Positions 1 to 8,198 of a DNA stretch of 25,627 nt are shown one piece after another. The stretch covers positions 1-25,627 of the forward strand of contig JBGRQE010000052.1 in the NCBI GenBank assembly GCA_041725955.1. The letters run 5' to 3'. Under the pieces are notes generated by a model that was not told the DNA's origin, searched no databases, and was given only the letters and a program-made list of their open reading frames with translations. The stretch is from JBGRPZ01 sp041725955. GTDB lineage: Bacteria; Bacteroidota; Bacteroidia; Bacteroidales; JBGRPZ01. How positions within the stretch are numbered: position 1 is the first letter of the stretch; every line of letters starts with the position of its first letter. The position numbers and the translations under genes are program-made.

Positions 1-110
1 TCCAAAACCTAGGAGGTATTCATCCAAAACCTAGGAGGTATTTATTCAAAACCTAGGAGGTATTCATTCAAAACCTAGGAGGTATTCATTCAAAATCTAG
101 GAGGTATAGG
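1..110. repeat. 22-bp direct tandem repeat array, five copies
   Basis: Five head-to-tail copies of a 22-bp unit occupy 1-22, 23-44, 45-66, 67-88 and 89-110, and the array probably continues beyond the left edge of the window. The shared core is CAAAACCTAGGAGGTATT. Copies differ at one or two bases at the unit edges, and the last copy is degenerate (AAAATCTAGG, ending TATAGG). The core contains the palindrome CCTAGG and a Shine-Dalgarno-like AGGAGG. There are no spacers, so this is not a CRISPR array. The 22-bp period is not a multiple of three and I see no ORF through it. Function is unknown: a variable-number intergenic repeat or an array of protein-binding sites. Confidence 0.95.
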
Positions 111-180
111 TCTAGTTAAAGGTAAGGATGCCTTCAAATGATAAGGAAGATAATCATAATGAACAGTAGGGTCGAACAAA

Positions 181-207
181 AAGAGCTGCCTTTTTTGGGC
201 AGCTCTT
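181..207 (-). terminator. Rho-independent terminator after the S41 protease gene
   Basis: A perfect 10-bp stem AAGAGCTGCC / GGCAGCTCTT (181-190 with 198-207) has a 7-nt loop. Read on the minus strand it is followed by TTTTTGTTC. It lies about 45 bp past the stop of the minus-strand protease gene. The rest of 111-252 shows nothing else I can support. Confidence 0.85.
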
Positions 208-252
208 CTGGATTATTATATAACAATATTTTATAGCACTTTTTGTTTTAAA

Positions 253-1869
253 TCAATTGTTTTTCAGCTTGTCAAATCCATCAGCACTTTTGATAAGTTC
301 AATAGCTTTATGGATGGTTTCATCTTCTTCATTAATTACTTGATAATATTCTCTTTGCGTAAATAGTCTTTGTGCAATAAGAGCTTTAATTTGTAATTTA
401 ATTAGATTTTCGGAGCGTTTGAATTCATCTTCCTTTTTCTCGATTTCTTCTTTTTTACCAATTTCCAAAAATGCATCCATCATCTTATTATTTATTTTGA
501 ATGATTTTTGGAAGTCGTTAAAATTGGGATATTTTTTTACCAAGTTTGTTTTTTCCTTTTGTAGGTATGATATAATAAACTGGTTAAATACACCTTTACG
601 AATATAATCGGAATATAGGCTGGTAAATTCTGTCGAATCCCATGGTATAAATATATCAGGCATAATTCCACCACCACCATATACGATTCTTCCGTTTTCG
701 GTTTTGTATTTTAGTGAATCAGGAAAATGAATACTGTCTTTATTTGTGAGTTCTCCATTTTTAATTCTATTGACTATATCTTTTCTGTATTTTTCAGTAC
801 CTTCTGCATATGATCTTTGAATGCACCTTCCTGAAGGAGTGTGATAACGAGATATAGTTAGACGGATTTGGCTGCCATCGGTTAGTGGGAATGGTTGTTG
901 TACCAGTCCTTTTCCAAAGGATCGTCTGCCCATAATAATACCTCTATCCCAATCCTGAATTGCTCCGGAAACAATTTCGCTTGCTGATGCCGAACCTTCG
1001 TTGATCAAAACGATTAATTTTCCATCTTCAAAGTCGCCATTACCCAAAGCTCTAAATTCATTCTTACGAGTATGTTCGCCTTCAGTAAAAACCACAAGTT
1101 TTCCTTTAGGAATAAATTGACTGGTCAGTTCAATGGCAGTACTTAAGTATCCTCCACTATTCCCCCTTAAGTCGAGAACTAAGCTTTTAAGTCCAATATT
1201 TTGCAGACTATCTATAGCTTTTTTGTATTCCTTTACAGTATTTCTAGCAAAGCGGTTTAGCTTTATATACCCAATTTTATTTGTAAGCATATATGCAGCA
1301 TCCATGCTGTATAAAGGAATTTTGTCTCGTGTTACCGTATAATCTGTAGGTTTTTTATTTCCTTTTCGAACAATGCTTAGTGTAACTTTAGATCCTTTTT
1401 CGCCCCGAAGATTATCGAATACAAATTTATTGTTTACTTTATCGCCTGTGGCTTCAATATCATCTATTTTTACAATTCGATCGCCTGCTTGAATCCCTAC
1501 TTTATCTGATGGCCCACCAGGAATTGGACTTACCACCATGATAGAGTCTTGATAGATTTGAAAGACAATGCCAATGCCATCAAAGCTTCCTTCAAGGCGT
1601 TCAGTCTCTACCTTTAAATCTTTCTTGGATAAGTAGGAAGAGTGAGGGTCAAGGCTTTTTAGTGCTGCAACAATTGCTTTATCTGTTATTTTGCCCAAAT
1701 TGACTGTGTCTACATAATAGTTTTCAATCAGAAATAACAACTTAGCAAATTTCAGACTAGTTTCTCTTCGGTCTGGAATCTTTTGGGAATAGGAACTTGA
1801 TATAGATCCTAAAAGCAATAGTAAGGTGAAAAATAGTTTTATGTATTGTGTTTTTTTTATTGTAAGCAT
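253..1869 (-). CDS. S41 family C-terminal processing peptidase with PDZ domain
   Basis: This is a 538-residue periplasmic serine protease of the C-terminal processing (CtpA/Prc) family, which clips protein C-termini in the cell envelope. An N-terminal hydrophobic signal segment (about residues 10-28) ends near SSSYSQ. A PDZ domain at about 90-180 carries the G-I-Q-A-G-D-R-I substrate-binding signature. The S41 core at about 190-380 shows LDLRGNSGG, the catalytic Ser in GSASASE (about S295) and the catalytic Lys in SFGKGLVQ (about K320); this 25-residue Ser-Lys spacing matches the Prc-type dyad. The 150-residue tail is charged and lacks a recognised domain. Length fits Bacteroidota S41 proteases. 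It lies about 100 bp downstream of a small lipoprotein gene on the same strand but has its own candidate promoter and a clear terminator. The family is certain; the substrate is unknown. Confidence 0.93.
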   Translation of the reverse strand: MLTIKKTQYIKLFFTLLLLLGSISSSYSQKIPDRRETSLKFAKLLFLIENYYVDTVNLGKITDKAIVAALKSLDPHSSYLSKKDLKVETERLEGSFDGIGIVFQIYQDSIMVVSPIPGGPSDKVGIQAGDRIVKIDDIEATGDKVNNKFVFDNLRGEKGSKVTLSIVRKGNKKPTDYTVTRDKIPLYSMDAAYMLTNKIGYIKLNRFARNTVKEYKKAIDSLQNIGLKSLVLDLRGNSGGYLSTAIELTSQFIPKGKLVVFTEGEHTRKNEFRALGNGDFEDGKLIVLINEGSASASEIVSGAIQDWDRGIIMGRRSFGKGLVQQPFPLTDGSQIRLTISRYHTPSGRCIQRSYAEGTEKYRKDIVNRIKNGELTNKDSIHFPDSLKYKTENGRIVYGGGGIMPDIFIPWDSTEFTSLYSDYIRKGVFNQFIISYLQKEKTNLVKKYPNFNDFQKSFKINNKMMDAFLEIGKKEEIEKKEDEFKRSENLIKLQIKALIAQRLFTQREYYQVINEEDETIHKAIELIKSADGFDKLKNN

Positions 1870-1910
1870 ACTTAATCTTGTGTTGATTAATGTTTAGACT
1901 TGATATGGTT

Positions 1911-1918
1911 CAAAGGTA
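1911..1918 (-). promoter_or_regulatory. Candidate -7 promoter box for the S41 protease gene
   Basis: The minus strand reads TACCTTTG, matching the Bacteroidota -7 consensus TAnnTTTG, 42 bp upstream of the ATG. I do not see a good TTTG at the -33 position, so this rests on one box only. Confidence 0.4.
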
Positions 1919-1974
1919 CAAAATAGGTTTTTTTTATTCTTACTTCTTTCTTTAAAATTGCTTTACCTCTTTTA

Positions 1975-2490
1975 TTATTCTGTAGATACGTTTTTTAATA
2001 GGCCTGTATAAGAGAAATCTGCCGAGAAAGTTTTGTCCTTATTATCGTCTTTTTGCACTTGTAGGAATTTCGTACTTATAGAATAAGATTCACCATTTCT
2101 AAAAATACTTATATAGCCTTCTGTTGCTTTGTAGGTAGAGCCATTTACTACCATCGAAAAACTATTTGATTTTGTATTGGGATCATATGGATTCTTGCCA
2201 AGTTTATATTCTCCATCTTTAATATACTTTAGATTACTTAAGTTAAGTCTTGCTAGATCCTTATTAGGGTCAGGGACCCAGTATTTTCCTGATTGTAGAA
2301 AAGGACTTATCGAAAAATCAATAACTATATTTTTACCAAAAGTATAGTATTGTGCATTTTGGAATATAATTTTATTTCCATCAACATATGATTCAATAGG
2401 CGTGATTTCTTGTTTTTCCTTCGATTCTTTTTTGCATGAAACGCCCAAAATACCAATTAGTAGAATAAGACTTATAACTTTAGCTCTCAT
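1975..2490 (-). CDS. Small lipoprotein, function unknown
   Basis: This is a 171-residue protein with a lipoprotein signal: MRAK, a hydrophobic stretch, then the lipobox LGVSC with the acylated Cys near residue 19, followed by a Lys/Glu-rich tether (KKESKEKQ). The mature part is rich in Ser, Tyr, Asn and beta-prone segments (for example YYTFGKNIVIDFSIS and YISIFRNGESYSISTKF) and reads like a small beta-sandwich. I recognise no catalytic motif or named family. It precedes the S41 protease gene on the same strand with a gap of about 105 bp, so the two may be independently transcribed. Likely anchored in the inner or outer membrane facing the periplasm. The ORF is well supported by the signal and lipobox; the role is unknown. 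Confidence 0.8.
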   Translation of the reverse strand: MRAKVISLILLIGILGVSCKKESKEKQEITPIESYVDGNKIIFQNAQYYTFGKNIVIDFSISPFLQSGKYWVPDPNKDLARLNLSNLKYIKDGEYKLGKNPYDPNTKSNSFSMVVNGSTYKATEGYISIFRNGESYSISTKFLQVQKDDNKDKTFSADFSYTGLLKNVSTE

Positions 2491-2651
2491 TAGATTCCAA
2501 TTTTTTGCACAATTTACAATATTCTTTGAAATAGAAAAGAGGAGTACTGAGCACTTAAATAATATTCTATTTGATATAATTCTTTAGATATTTAAAATCC
2601 TTTGTTAATTGTTTTGAGCTATTAAAAATTAAAAACGTATTGTGAAAACAA

Positions 2652-2682
2652 TTTGTTTCTGTCGGATAAACATATAAGTTTG
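2652..2682 (+). promoter_or_regulatory. Bacteroidota-type promoter for the T9SS protein at 2791
   Basis: TTTG at 2652-2655 is followed after 19 bp by TAAGTTTG at 2675-2682, matching the Bacteroidota sigma-ABfr consensus (TTTG, 17-23 bp, TAnnTTTG). It lies about 108 bp upstream of the ATG, implying a leader of about 100 nt. The rest of 2491-2790, about 300 bp between divergent genes, is AT-rich without a further recognisable feature. Confidence 0.65.
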
Positions 2683-2790
2683 CGATAATCTTTGTTCTAG
2701 AACCTAGTTTAAAAACCTAATTAAAGTTGAATCAATTTGATTTAGATCTGTTTTTTTTATTATAAAATTTATCAAAACCTAGACAAAAAA

Positions 2791-4509
2791 ATGAAAAAGT
2801 TTTTATTGATAATATTTCTTATCACTTCATTTTGCGGGTATGGCCAGCAAAAAGAATGGGTAAGAGAATACAAGAAGGGAGAATTTGCTGTAAAACGAGA
2901 AATTGTTGAAACTTATGACCAAGCTTTTCTTTTAAGTGGAGAGACTGGATCTCCCAGAAATTATTCTTGGATAATAAAGGCTGATATTAATGGAAATTAT
3001 TTATGGAGTAAAGAGTTGAAAAGTAAATTTTTTTTATCTATTAGTGATCATGATACTGATAAAGAGGGAAATATTTTTATTGCTGGAGAAAAGTCTGGAA
3101 ATCCATTTGTTCTAAAGCTAAATGCTTGTGGAGAATTTTTATGGGGAAAACAAATTTACTTTCCTGAATCACCAGCAGATGCAACAAATAATTTGCGCAT
3201 TTTGGCAAATGGTAATATTTTGATTAATCTTAGATATATTACTGATCCAATTAAGAAAAAAATTGAAGAGGTCGGTGTTTTATGTCTGAATGCAAAGGGA
3301 GATCCTTTATGGAACTATTTTTATAATAGTAATAATTTTATTGAATCTGATAGCGATTTTGTAAATGATGTTATTTTAACACAAGATCAGAATCTTATTA
3401 TTTCAGGATATTCTTATCAGACTAAACCTGGAACAGACATTGGCGTTTTAAAAGCACTTTTGATTTCCGTTAATGGTTTAAATGGTGAGATGAATTTTTA
3501 TACATTTGTAGATGTTAATGATTTTGAAGGAGAATTTTCGCATCATCAAGGATATGGATTGGCTGTATCCGAAGATGGAAGAACTATATTTCAAGGATTA
3601 GCTTTAAGAGAAATTATTTCAGATATTCAAGTACAAGCTCCTGGAATGGCTATATGGGATATTGATGGAAATTTACTTTCTAAAATACTTATTGGAGAAC
3701 CCAAATATAGAGGTAGACTGGATAATTTAAGAGTTGTAGACAATAATTTTTTTATTGGATCTTATGGGAATTTTAAAAAATCGGATTTTGAAAATGATAG
3801 GAATCATGAATTAATTCCTTTTAAAATTGAAAAACATAATAAATCAAAAAATGTATTCAAACAAGAAATACGAAAATTTAAAGGAAATGTGTCTGCTGTA
3901 CTTTTTGATAATAAAGGAAACTTAAAAAAAGAAATTGGTTTAAATGGAAACAAAGCATATAGTAGAGTATTAAAAACCAATGACGATAAGTTTGTTTTTT
4001 TTACAACAATAACAGAAGATGATGATAGTCGGGTAATGCTCTACAAATTTAATAAAGAATTGGAGTATGATTCGATTTATACAGAGGCAAGAAAATATGA
4101 TTATTTATGCGATAAAGTAATTGATGATTCTCCTATAGAATTTGGAAAATTTGAGAAGATAGAAGTTAATATCTTGGCTAAAACGAATATCTTAAACACA
4201 GAATACAAAAGAGAATTAAAAGTAATTCCCAATCCCGTAGAAAATATATGTAAGATAATATTACCTGAATGTATACGAAATGAAAGTAACTTTCAGGGTA
4301 GTAAAGTCACACAGTATAGATTTAAATATCAAAGAAATGCTCAATTGGAGGTGCTAAATAGTTTGGGGCAAAAGATTTATTCGGAGTCTTTAAACGAAAA
4401 TCAAAAAGAATTGAATGTAGATGTGTCTTCGTGGGATCGAGGCTTATACTTGGCCAGATTGGTTTTTGATAATAAGGTTGTTGCCAGAGTGAAAATAATA
4501 AAGAAATAA
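2791..4509 (+). CDS. T9SS-sorted secreted protein with beta-propeller-like repeats
   Basis: This is a 572-residue exported protein. An N-terminal signal peptide (MKKFLLIIFLITSFCGYG, cleavage near GQQ) is followed by repeated units of the form W-x-x-K-x-D-x-N-G-x-x-L-W and G-N-I-x-I-A-G-E, typical of seven-bladed, delta-60 or PQQ-like propeller repeats in Bacteroidota. The C-terminal 85 or so residues form a type A T9SS sorting domain: the VIPNPVEN start, a VLNSLGQKIYSE strand, then W-D-R-G-L-Y-L-A-R-L and a Lys-rich end KIIKK. It would cross the outer membrane through the type IX system and be surface-attached or released. It is a full-length paralogue of the protein at 16197-17897 with collinear N-terminus and C-terminus. 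The promoter is at 2652-2682. Ligand and function are unknown. Confidence 0.85.
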   Translation: MKKFLLIIFLITSFCGYGQQKEWVREYKKGEFAVKREIVETYDQAFLLSGETGSPRNYSWIIKADINGNYLWSKELKSKFFLSISDHDTDKEGNIFIAGEKSGNPFVLKLNACGEFLWGKQIYFPESPADATNNLRILANGNILINLRYITDPIKKKIEEVGVLCLNAKGDPLWNYFYNSNNFIESDSDFVNDVILTQDQNLIISGYSYQTKPGTDIGVLKALLISVNGLNGEMNFYTFVDVNDFEGEFSHHQGYGLAVSEDGRTIFQGLALREIISDIQVQAPGMAIWDIDGNLLSKILIGEPKYRGRLDNLRVVDNNFFIGSYGNFKKSDFENDRNHELIPFKIEKHNKSKNVFKQEIRKFKGNVSAVLFDNKGNLKKEIGLNGNKAYSRVLKTNDDKFVFFTTITEDDDSRVMLYKFNKELEYDSIYTEARKYDYLCDKVIDDSPIEFGKFEKIEVNILAKTNILNTEYKRELKVIPNPVENICKIILPECIRNESNFQGSKVTQYRFKYQRNAQLEVLNSLGQKIYSESLNENQKELNVDVSSWDRGLYLARLVFDNKVVARVKIIKK

Positions 4510-4526
4510 AGATTATAGTAAATATG

Positions 4527-4566
4527 AAATGGGCTTAAACATCAAAAAAGGTGTTTAAGCCCATTT
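4527..4566. terminator. Bidirectional terminator between convergent genes
   Basis: A perfect 15-bp stem, AAATGGGCTTAAACA (4527-4541) against TGTTTAAGCCCATTT (4552-4566), has a 10-nt loop. It sits between the plus-strand T9SS gene (ends 4509) and the minus-strand E1 gene (ends 4589), with T-rich or A-rich flanks suitable for termination both ways. Confidence 0.9.
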
Positions 4567-4588
4567 TCTATAAAGTTGTTTTTTTAAG

Positions 4589-6634
4589 TTAAAAGTTTAA
4601 AATATTCTTAGCGGCATCATAAATTTTCTGACTATTAGGAAGAATAGCTTTTTCTAAAATTCGATTGAATCCAACAGGTATATATTCGGCACCAAGTCTT
4701 TGAATAGGAGCATCAAGAAAAGTAAATGCTTTATCTGCAATTTCGGCACTGATTTCACCTCCGAATCCACCAAATGGAGGAGCTTCATGAACAACTAAAG
4801 CACGACTGGTTTTTTTGACCGATTCAATAATCATATCAATATCTAATGGATATAGTGTACGAAGGTCGAGTACTTCGATTTCCTTTCCAAGATCTTTTGA
4901 GATCTGATCGGCAGCTTGTAAACACATATGGGTAGTGTTTCCATAAGTTACTATAGTAAGATCTTTACCCTGTCGATGGATTTTTGCCTTACCAAATGGA
5001 ACTTCATAATCGTCGGGAACAGTGGTAGCTCCTAAAGGATCGTTATATAAGGCTTTAGGCTCTAGGAAAAGAGTTGGCCCTTTAGATCGCATTGCAGTAC
5101 GCAGAAGTCCGGCAGTATCATCTGCAAAGCTAGGGTATACCACTCTAATTCCAGGTAATCCGGTTAATGATCCTTCAGTAGTTTGAGAGTGGTAAAGTCC
5201 GCCACCAATATATCCACCACTAGCGAGTCTGATAACCACATTTGGTGTGAATTTACCATTGGTACGCCAATATTCGTGGGTCATTTCAACAAATTGTTCC
5301 ATTGCAGGCCAAAAGTAATCGGCAAATTCGGCACCTTCTACAACTATATGAATTTTAGAGTCAAAACGACTCATTCCATTTGCAGTACCAACAATATAAT
5401 CTTCAGCAATAGGAGCATTGAATACTCTTTTAGCACCAAATTCCTGCTGCATTCCCTTAGAGACGTTAAAAACTCCTCCTTTATCTCGATTAGCCATGTC
5501 TTGTCCCCAAATAAAAGTATCTGGGTTATGGCGAAACTCTTGTTTTAAGGTATTATTGATTGCCTGAATTATATGTACCTTTTCTCCTTCAGCATTATGA
5601 GTGCCATCAGGATATTTTTTTGCTTCATAGGGTTCTGGCAAAACAAAGTCATAAATGCTTTTAGGGTCTGGATTAGGAGATTTTAAAGCAAACTTATGAG
5701 CTTCTTTTACAATCTTTTTGGTGTCTTCTTCTATTTCATCAATTTCTTGCTGAGTAATCTTTCCTGATTTAAGAAGTGTAAGTCTAAATCTTTCAAAAGG
5801 ATCGGCAAGTCTTACGCATTCACGTTCTAGATCATCACGATATAATTCCTGACGATCTGAATTTGAGTGAGAACCCAATCTAACACAATTGGCATGTACA
5901 ATAACAGGCTCACCAAAGTTTTTTATATGTTCTTTAGCCAGATGCATAGCATTCATAGAATCGAAAACATTTTTTCCATCGCAGAAAATAATTTTTAAAT
6001 TCTTTAGGCCTTCATAATTCTTGGAAGCGCGAACATTTGCAGTTTGATCTCTTTGAGGAACGGAAATACCATAGCCATTATCCTGGACAACAAAGATTAC
6101 AGGGAGTTTTTCATTGGATGCTCCATTAATTGCTTCAAATACATAACCTTCGGAAGTAGATGATTCTCCTTGTGAAGAGATAGCAACACCATCAGAACCA
6201 TAATATTTTATTGCTCTTGCTACACCCACTGCGTTTAAAGTGTGGTTACCTGTACAGCTTGAAACATTTTGTATATGCCATTCAGGTTTAGCAAAGTGAT
6301 TGGACATATGTCTTCCTCCACTGGCCACGTCATTGGCTTTGGAAATACCATTTAGAATAATTTCCTTAGCACTTATACCTGCTGATATAGCTGTAAGCAT
6401 ATCTCTGTAATAGGGGAAGAGATAGTCTTTCTCTCGGTCAAAGAATTGACCGATGGCCAGTTGTATGGCATCATGACCTGCATAAGGAGCGTGATAAGAC
6501 CATCCTAAAGCTTGTTTTAAATAATTTGGTGCTTTCTCATCTAGTCTTCTTCCTAAACTCATTAAGTGATACCATTTTTTTAGGGTATCTGTATCGGTGT
6601 TTTTAATCGTAAACTTTCTATTTAAACGAGACAT
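4589..6634 (-). CDS. Fused E1 alpha/beta subunit of a thiamine-diphosphate 2-oxoacid dehydrogenase
   Basis: This 681-residue protein joins both halves of the heterotetrameric E1: an alpha-type TPP-binding domain (about 1-330) and a beta-type domain with transketolase C-terminal region (about 345-681). E1 decarboxylates a 2-oxoacid (branched-chain 2-oxoacid or pyruvate) and transfers the acyl group to lipoyl-E2. The TPP motif runs from about residue 156 (GESSTSEG) to N186 (QDNGYGIS); the usual GDG Asp is Glu here, a conservative Mg2+ ligand change. The beta half shows VVEGAEFADYFWPAMEQ and VVHEAPPFGGFGGE. I chose the ATG at 6634 (MSRLNRK); a longer reading begins at a TTG at 6655. No E2 or E3 gene is in the window. 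Substrate specificity cannot be read from the sequence, though such fusions in Bacteroidota are usually annotated as branched-chain. Confidence 0.9.
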   Translation of the reverse strand: MSRLNRKFTIKNTDTDTLKKWYHLMSLGRRLDEKAPNYLKQALGWSYHAPYAGHDAIQLAIGQFFDREKDYLFPYYRDMLTAISAGISAKEIILNGISKANDVASGGRHMSNHFAKPEWHIQNVSSCTGNHTLNAVGVARAIKYYGSDGVAISSQGESSTSEGYVFEAINGASNEKLPVIFVVQDNGYGISVPQRDQTANVRASKNYEGLKNLKIIFCDGKNVFDSMNAMHLAKEHIKNFGEPVIVHANCVRLGSHSNSDRQELYRDDLERECVRLADPFERFRLTLLKSGKITQQEIDEIEEDTKKIVKEAHKFALKSPNPDPKSIYDFVLPEPYEAKKYPDGTHNAEGEKVHIIQAINNTLKQEFRHNPDTFIWGQDMANRDKGGVFNVSKGMQQEFGAKRVFNAPIAEDYIVGTANGMSRFDSKIHIVVEGAEFADYFWPAMEQFVEMTHEYWRTNGKFTPNVVIRLASGGYIGGGLYHSQTTEGSLTGLPGIRVVYPSFADDTAGLLRTAMRSKGPTLFLEPKALYNDPLGATTVPDDYEVPFGKAKIHRQGKDLTIVTYGNTTHMCLQAADQISKDLGKEIEVLDLRTLYPLDIDMIIESVKKTSRALVVHEAPPFGGFGGEISAEIADKAFTFLDAPIQRLGAEYIPVGFNRILEKAILPNSQKIYDAAKNILNF

Positions 6635-6756
6635 ATGAACCAATTTTATTAGCAATTCATCAATTACTATGGATAATCCTGAATATTATATGATTGACGA
6701 TAATAGAACCACTTCCACGGGAAATTGTTTATTTTGATTTTAAATTAGAAATAAGA

Positions 6757-6784
6757 AATGGTCACCTTTAGAAAAGTGACCATT
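6757..6784 (-). terminator. Terminator of the respiratory operon
   Basis: A perfect 9-bp stem AATGGTCAC (6757-6765) / GTGACCATT (6776-6784) has a 10-nt loop. On the minus strand it is followed by a T-rich TTCTTATTTC. It lies about 50 bp past the last gene of the cytochrome oxidase operon and upstream of the E1 gene. Confidence 0.8.
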
Positions 6785-6835
6785 AAGGCAAATAACAAGA
6801 AATATAGAGTAGGAGGTTTCCCTCCATAAAAGGAT

Positions 6836-7285
6836 TTATTTTAAAGTTTTCATATATGCAATCATCGCTTTAAGCTGATCATCGTTGATTGTACTCTTAT
6901 AGGATATCATTTGTCCTTTTTGGTATCCATCAGGAACATCGTGATCAGGATCGTAAATTGCAGTTTTTATATATTCATCGTCGACAGTAGTGGTTCTTTC
7001 TTTACCCTCAGTCATAACTTTAACTTCGCTGCCATATAAACCTTTAAGGGTTGGTCCAACGATTTTTTCTCCAGTTATTGAATGGCAAGCTAGGCATCCG
7101 TTTTTTTCAAGTAAACTTTTGCCTTCAGCAACTAAATCCTGGTCGTCGGAGGTACTGGTAGTTGCAGTAGCAACTTCTTTATCTTTTACGTCATTATCCT
7201 TACTTGTTGAGGTATTATTGCTTCCTTGAGTATTGCAGCTAAGGATAAGTCCCAGACTAAAAATAATAAGGAGTAAATTTTTCAT
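6836..7285 (-). CDS. Lipoprotein monoheme cytochrome c
   Basis: This 149-residue protein is the last gene of the respiratory operon. The N-terminus is a lipoprotein signal (MKNLLLIIFSLGLILSC, lipobox LILSC), followed by a Ser/Thr/Asp-rich linker of about 35 residues and a single class I cytochrome c domain. The heme attachment motif is CLACHS, and the distal Met is probably in GQMISYK. The whole heme domain aligns without gaps to the C-terminal heme domain of the CoxB fusion in the same operon, about half of the positions being identical, so one is a duplicate of the other. Being lipid-anchored in the periplasm, it is well placed to shuttle electrons between the quinol-oxidising module and the oxidase. 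The gap to ctaB is 31 bp. Confidence 0.9.
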   Translation of the reverse strand: MKNLLLIIFSLGLILSCNTQGSNNTSTSKDNDVKDKEVATATTSTSDDQDLVAEGKSLLEKNGCLACHSITGEKIVGPTLKGLYGSEVKVMTEGKERTTTVDDEYIKTAIYDPDHDVPDGYQKGQMISYKSTINDDQLKAMIAYMKTLK

Positions 7286-7316
7286 GATTGATGAAAGTTT
7301 TGTTATAAATTTATCT

Positions 7317-8198
7317 TTATGAAAAGCTTAGATCGTGAGAGGCTAGGGCAAATAATATAAAGATCATATATATATTGGTATAGCCAAATAATATTGAGAA
7401 GTTTAACTTTTTATTTTTTTTACGAATTATAGGCAGGCATAAAATTACTAGAGCCAAAGAGAGTGTAAAAAAAATTATATTAAAAGTTAAGGAGCTGATT
7501 TTTGCATAGAAAGGAATGCTTGATCCTATAAGAGCAAGAATCATGATACATACAAATGTAATGTTTTTTACTGTATTTTCAGAATAAACTTTTGTAATTA
7601 ATGGGAAATCAGCATTTTCATAATCATCTTGATGTTTTAAAAGGAGAAGCCAAAAGTGTGGGATTTGCCATATAAACATAAAAACACAAAGGATAATTAT
7701 TTTGGAATTCATTAAACTTGCTCCAGTAGAAACCCATCCTATAGCAGGAGGAATTGCACCAATTATTGATCCTGGAATAACAGCGAACGCACTTCTTTTT
7801 TTTAGAGGTGTATAAATTAGATTATACCATGCAAAGGCAATAATTGCTAAGGTATAGGCATAAAGTCCAGCTTCAAAGAGGATAAAAATGCTGCCAAGTA
7901 AAAGGAATATACTACTAATAACAAAAGCAGAAATTAAACTTATTTTATTGGAAGGAAGAGGCCTTTTTTGAGTTCTTCTCATTTTAGCATCTTCTTTTCT
8001 TTCCTGTATTTGATTTATAATGGCCGAGCTACAAGCAATTAAAAAAGTGCCAAGAATAGTATAAATTGCAAACCATGAATAGGTTTCTGTGGCAAGTATA
8101 TATCCTAAGGCACAGGTGAGCATTACTGTAGAATTGATTTTTATTTTGCTCAGATCTGCAATTACTGAAATTGGGTTTCCTGAATTTATCACTATCAT
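7317..8198 (-). CDS. ctaB: Protoheme IX farnesyltransferase (heme O synthase)
   Basis: This 293-residue polytopic membrane protein of the UbiA prenyltransferase family transfers farnesyl to protoheme to make heme O, the precursor of heme A for the oxidase. The first polyprenyl-binding motif is at about residues 62-82: N-Q-I-Q-E-R-K-E-D-A-K-M followed by RRTQKRPLPS, the CtaB signature (the first Asp of the usual N-x3-D-x3-D is Glu). A further CtaB-type segment, YTPLKKRSAFAVIPGSIIGAIPP, precedes FMIWQIPHFWLLLLKHQDDYE. About eight to nine transmembrane helices are visible. Its ATG overlaps the CoxB stop codon (ATGA), showing translational coupling. No heme A synthase (ctaA) gene is in the window, so either it lies elsewhere or the oxidase uses heme O. 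Confidence 0.92.
   Translation of the reverse strand: MIVINSGNPISVIADLSKIKINSTVMLTCALGYILATETYSWFAIYTILGTFLIACSSAIINQIQERKEDAKMRRTQKRPLPSNKISLISAFVISSIFLLLGSIFILFEAGLYAYTLAIIAFAWYNLIYTPLKKRSAFAVIPGSIIGAIPPAIGWVSTGASLMNSKIIILCVFMFIWQIPHFWLLLLKHQDDYENADFPLITKVYSENTVKNITFVCIMILALIGSSIPFYAKISSLTFNIIFFTLSLALVILCLPIIRKKNKKLNFSILFGYTNIYMIFILFALASHDLSFS

Noticed and set aside
1..110. Tandem repeats read as a CRISPR array or a series of ribosome binding sites
   Set aside because: The units are contiguous without spacers, and no start codons or ORFs follow the AGGAGG motifs.
6635..6655. Upstream TTG start for the E1 gene, and similar upstream extensions of htpG and the second T9SS gene
   Set aside because: The downstream ATG codons give the family-typical N-termini or a clean signal peptide; the extensions add nothing recognisable.
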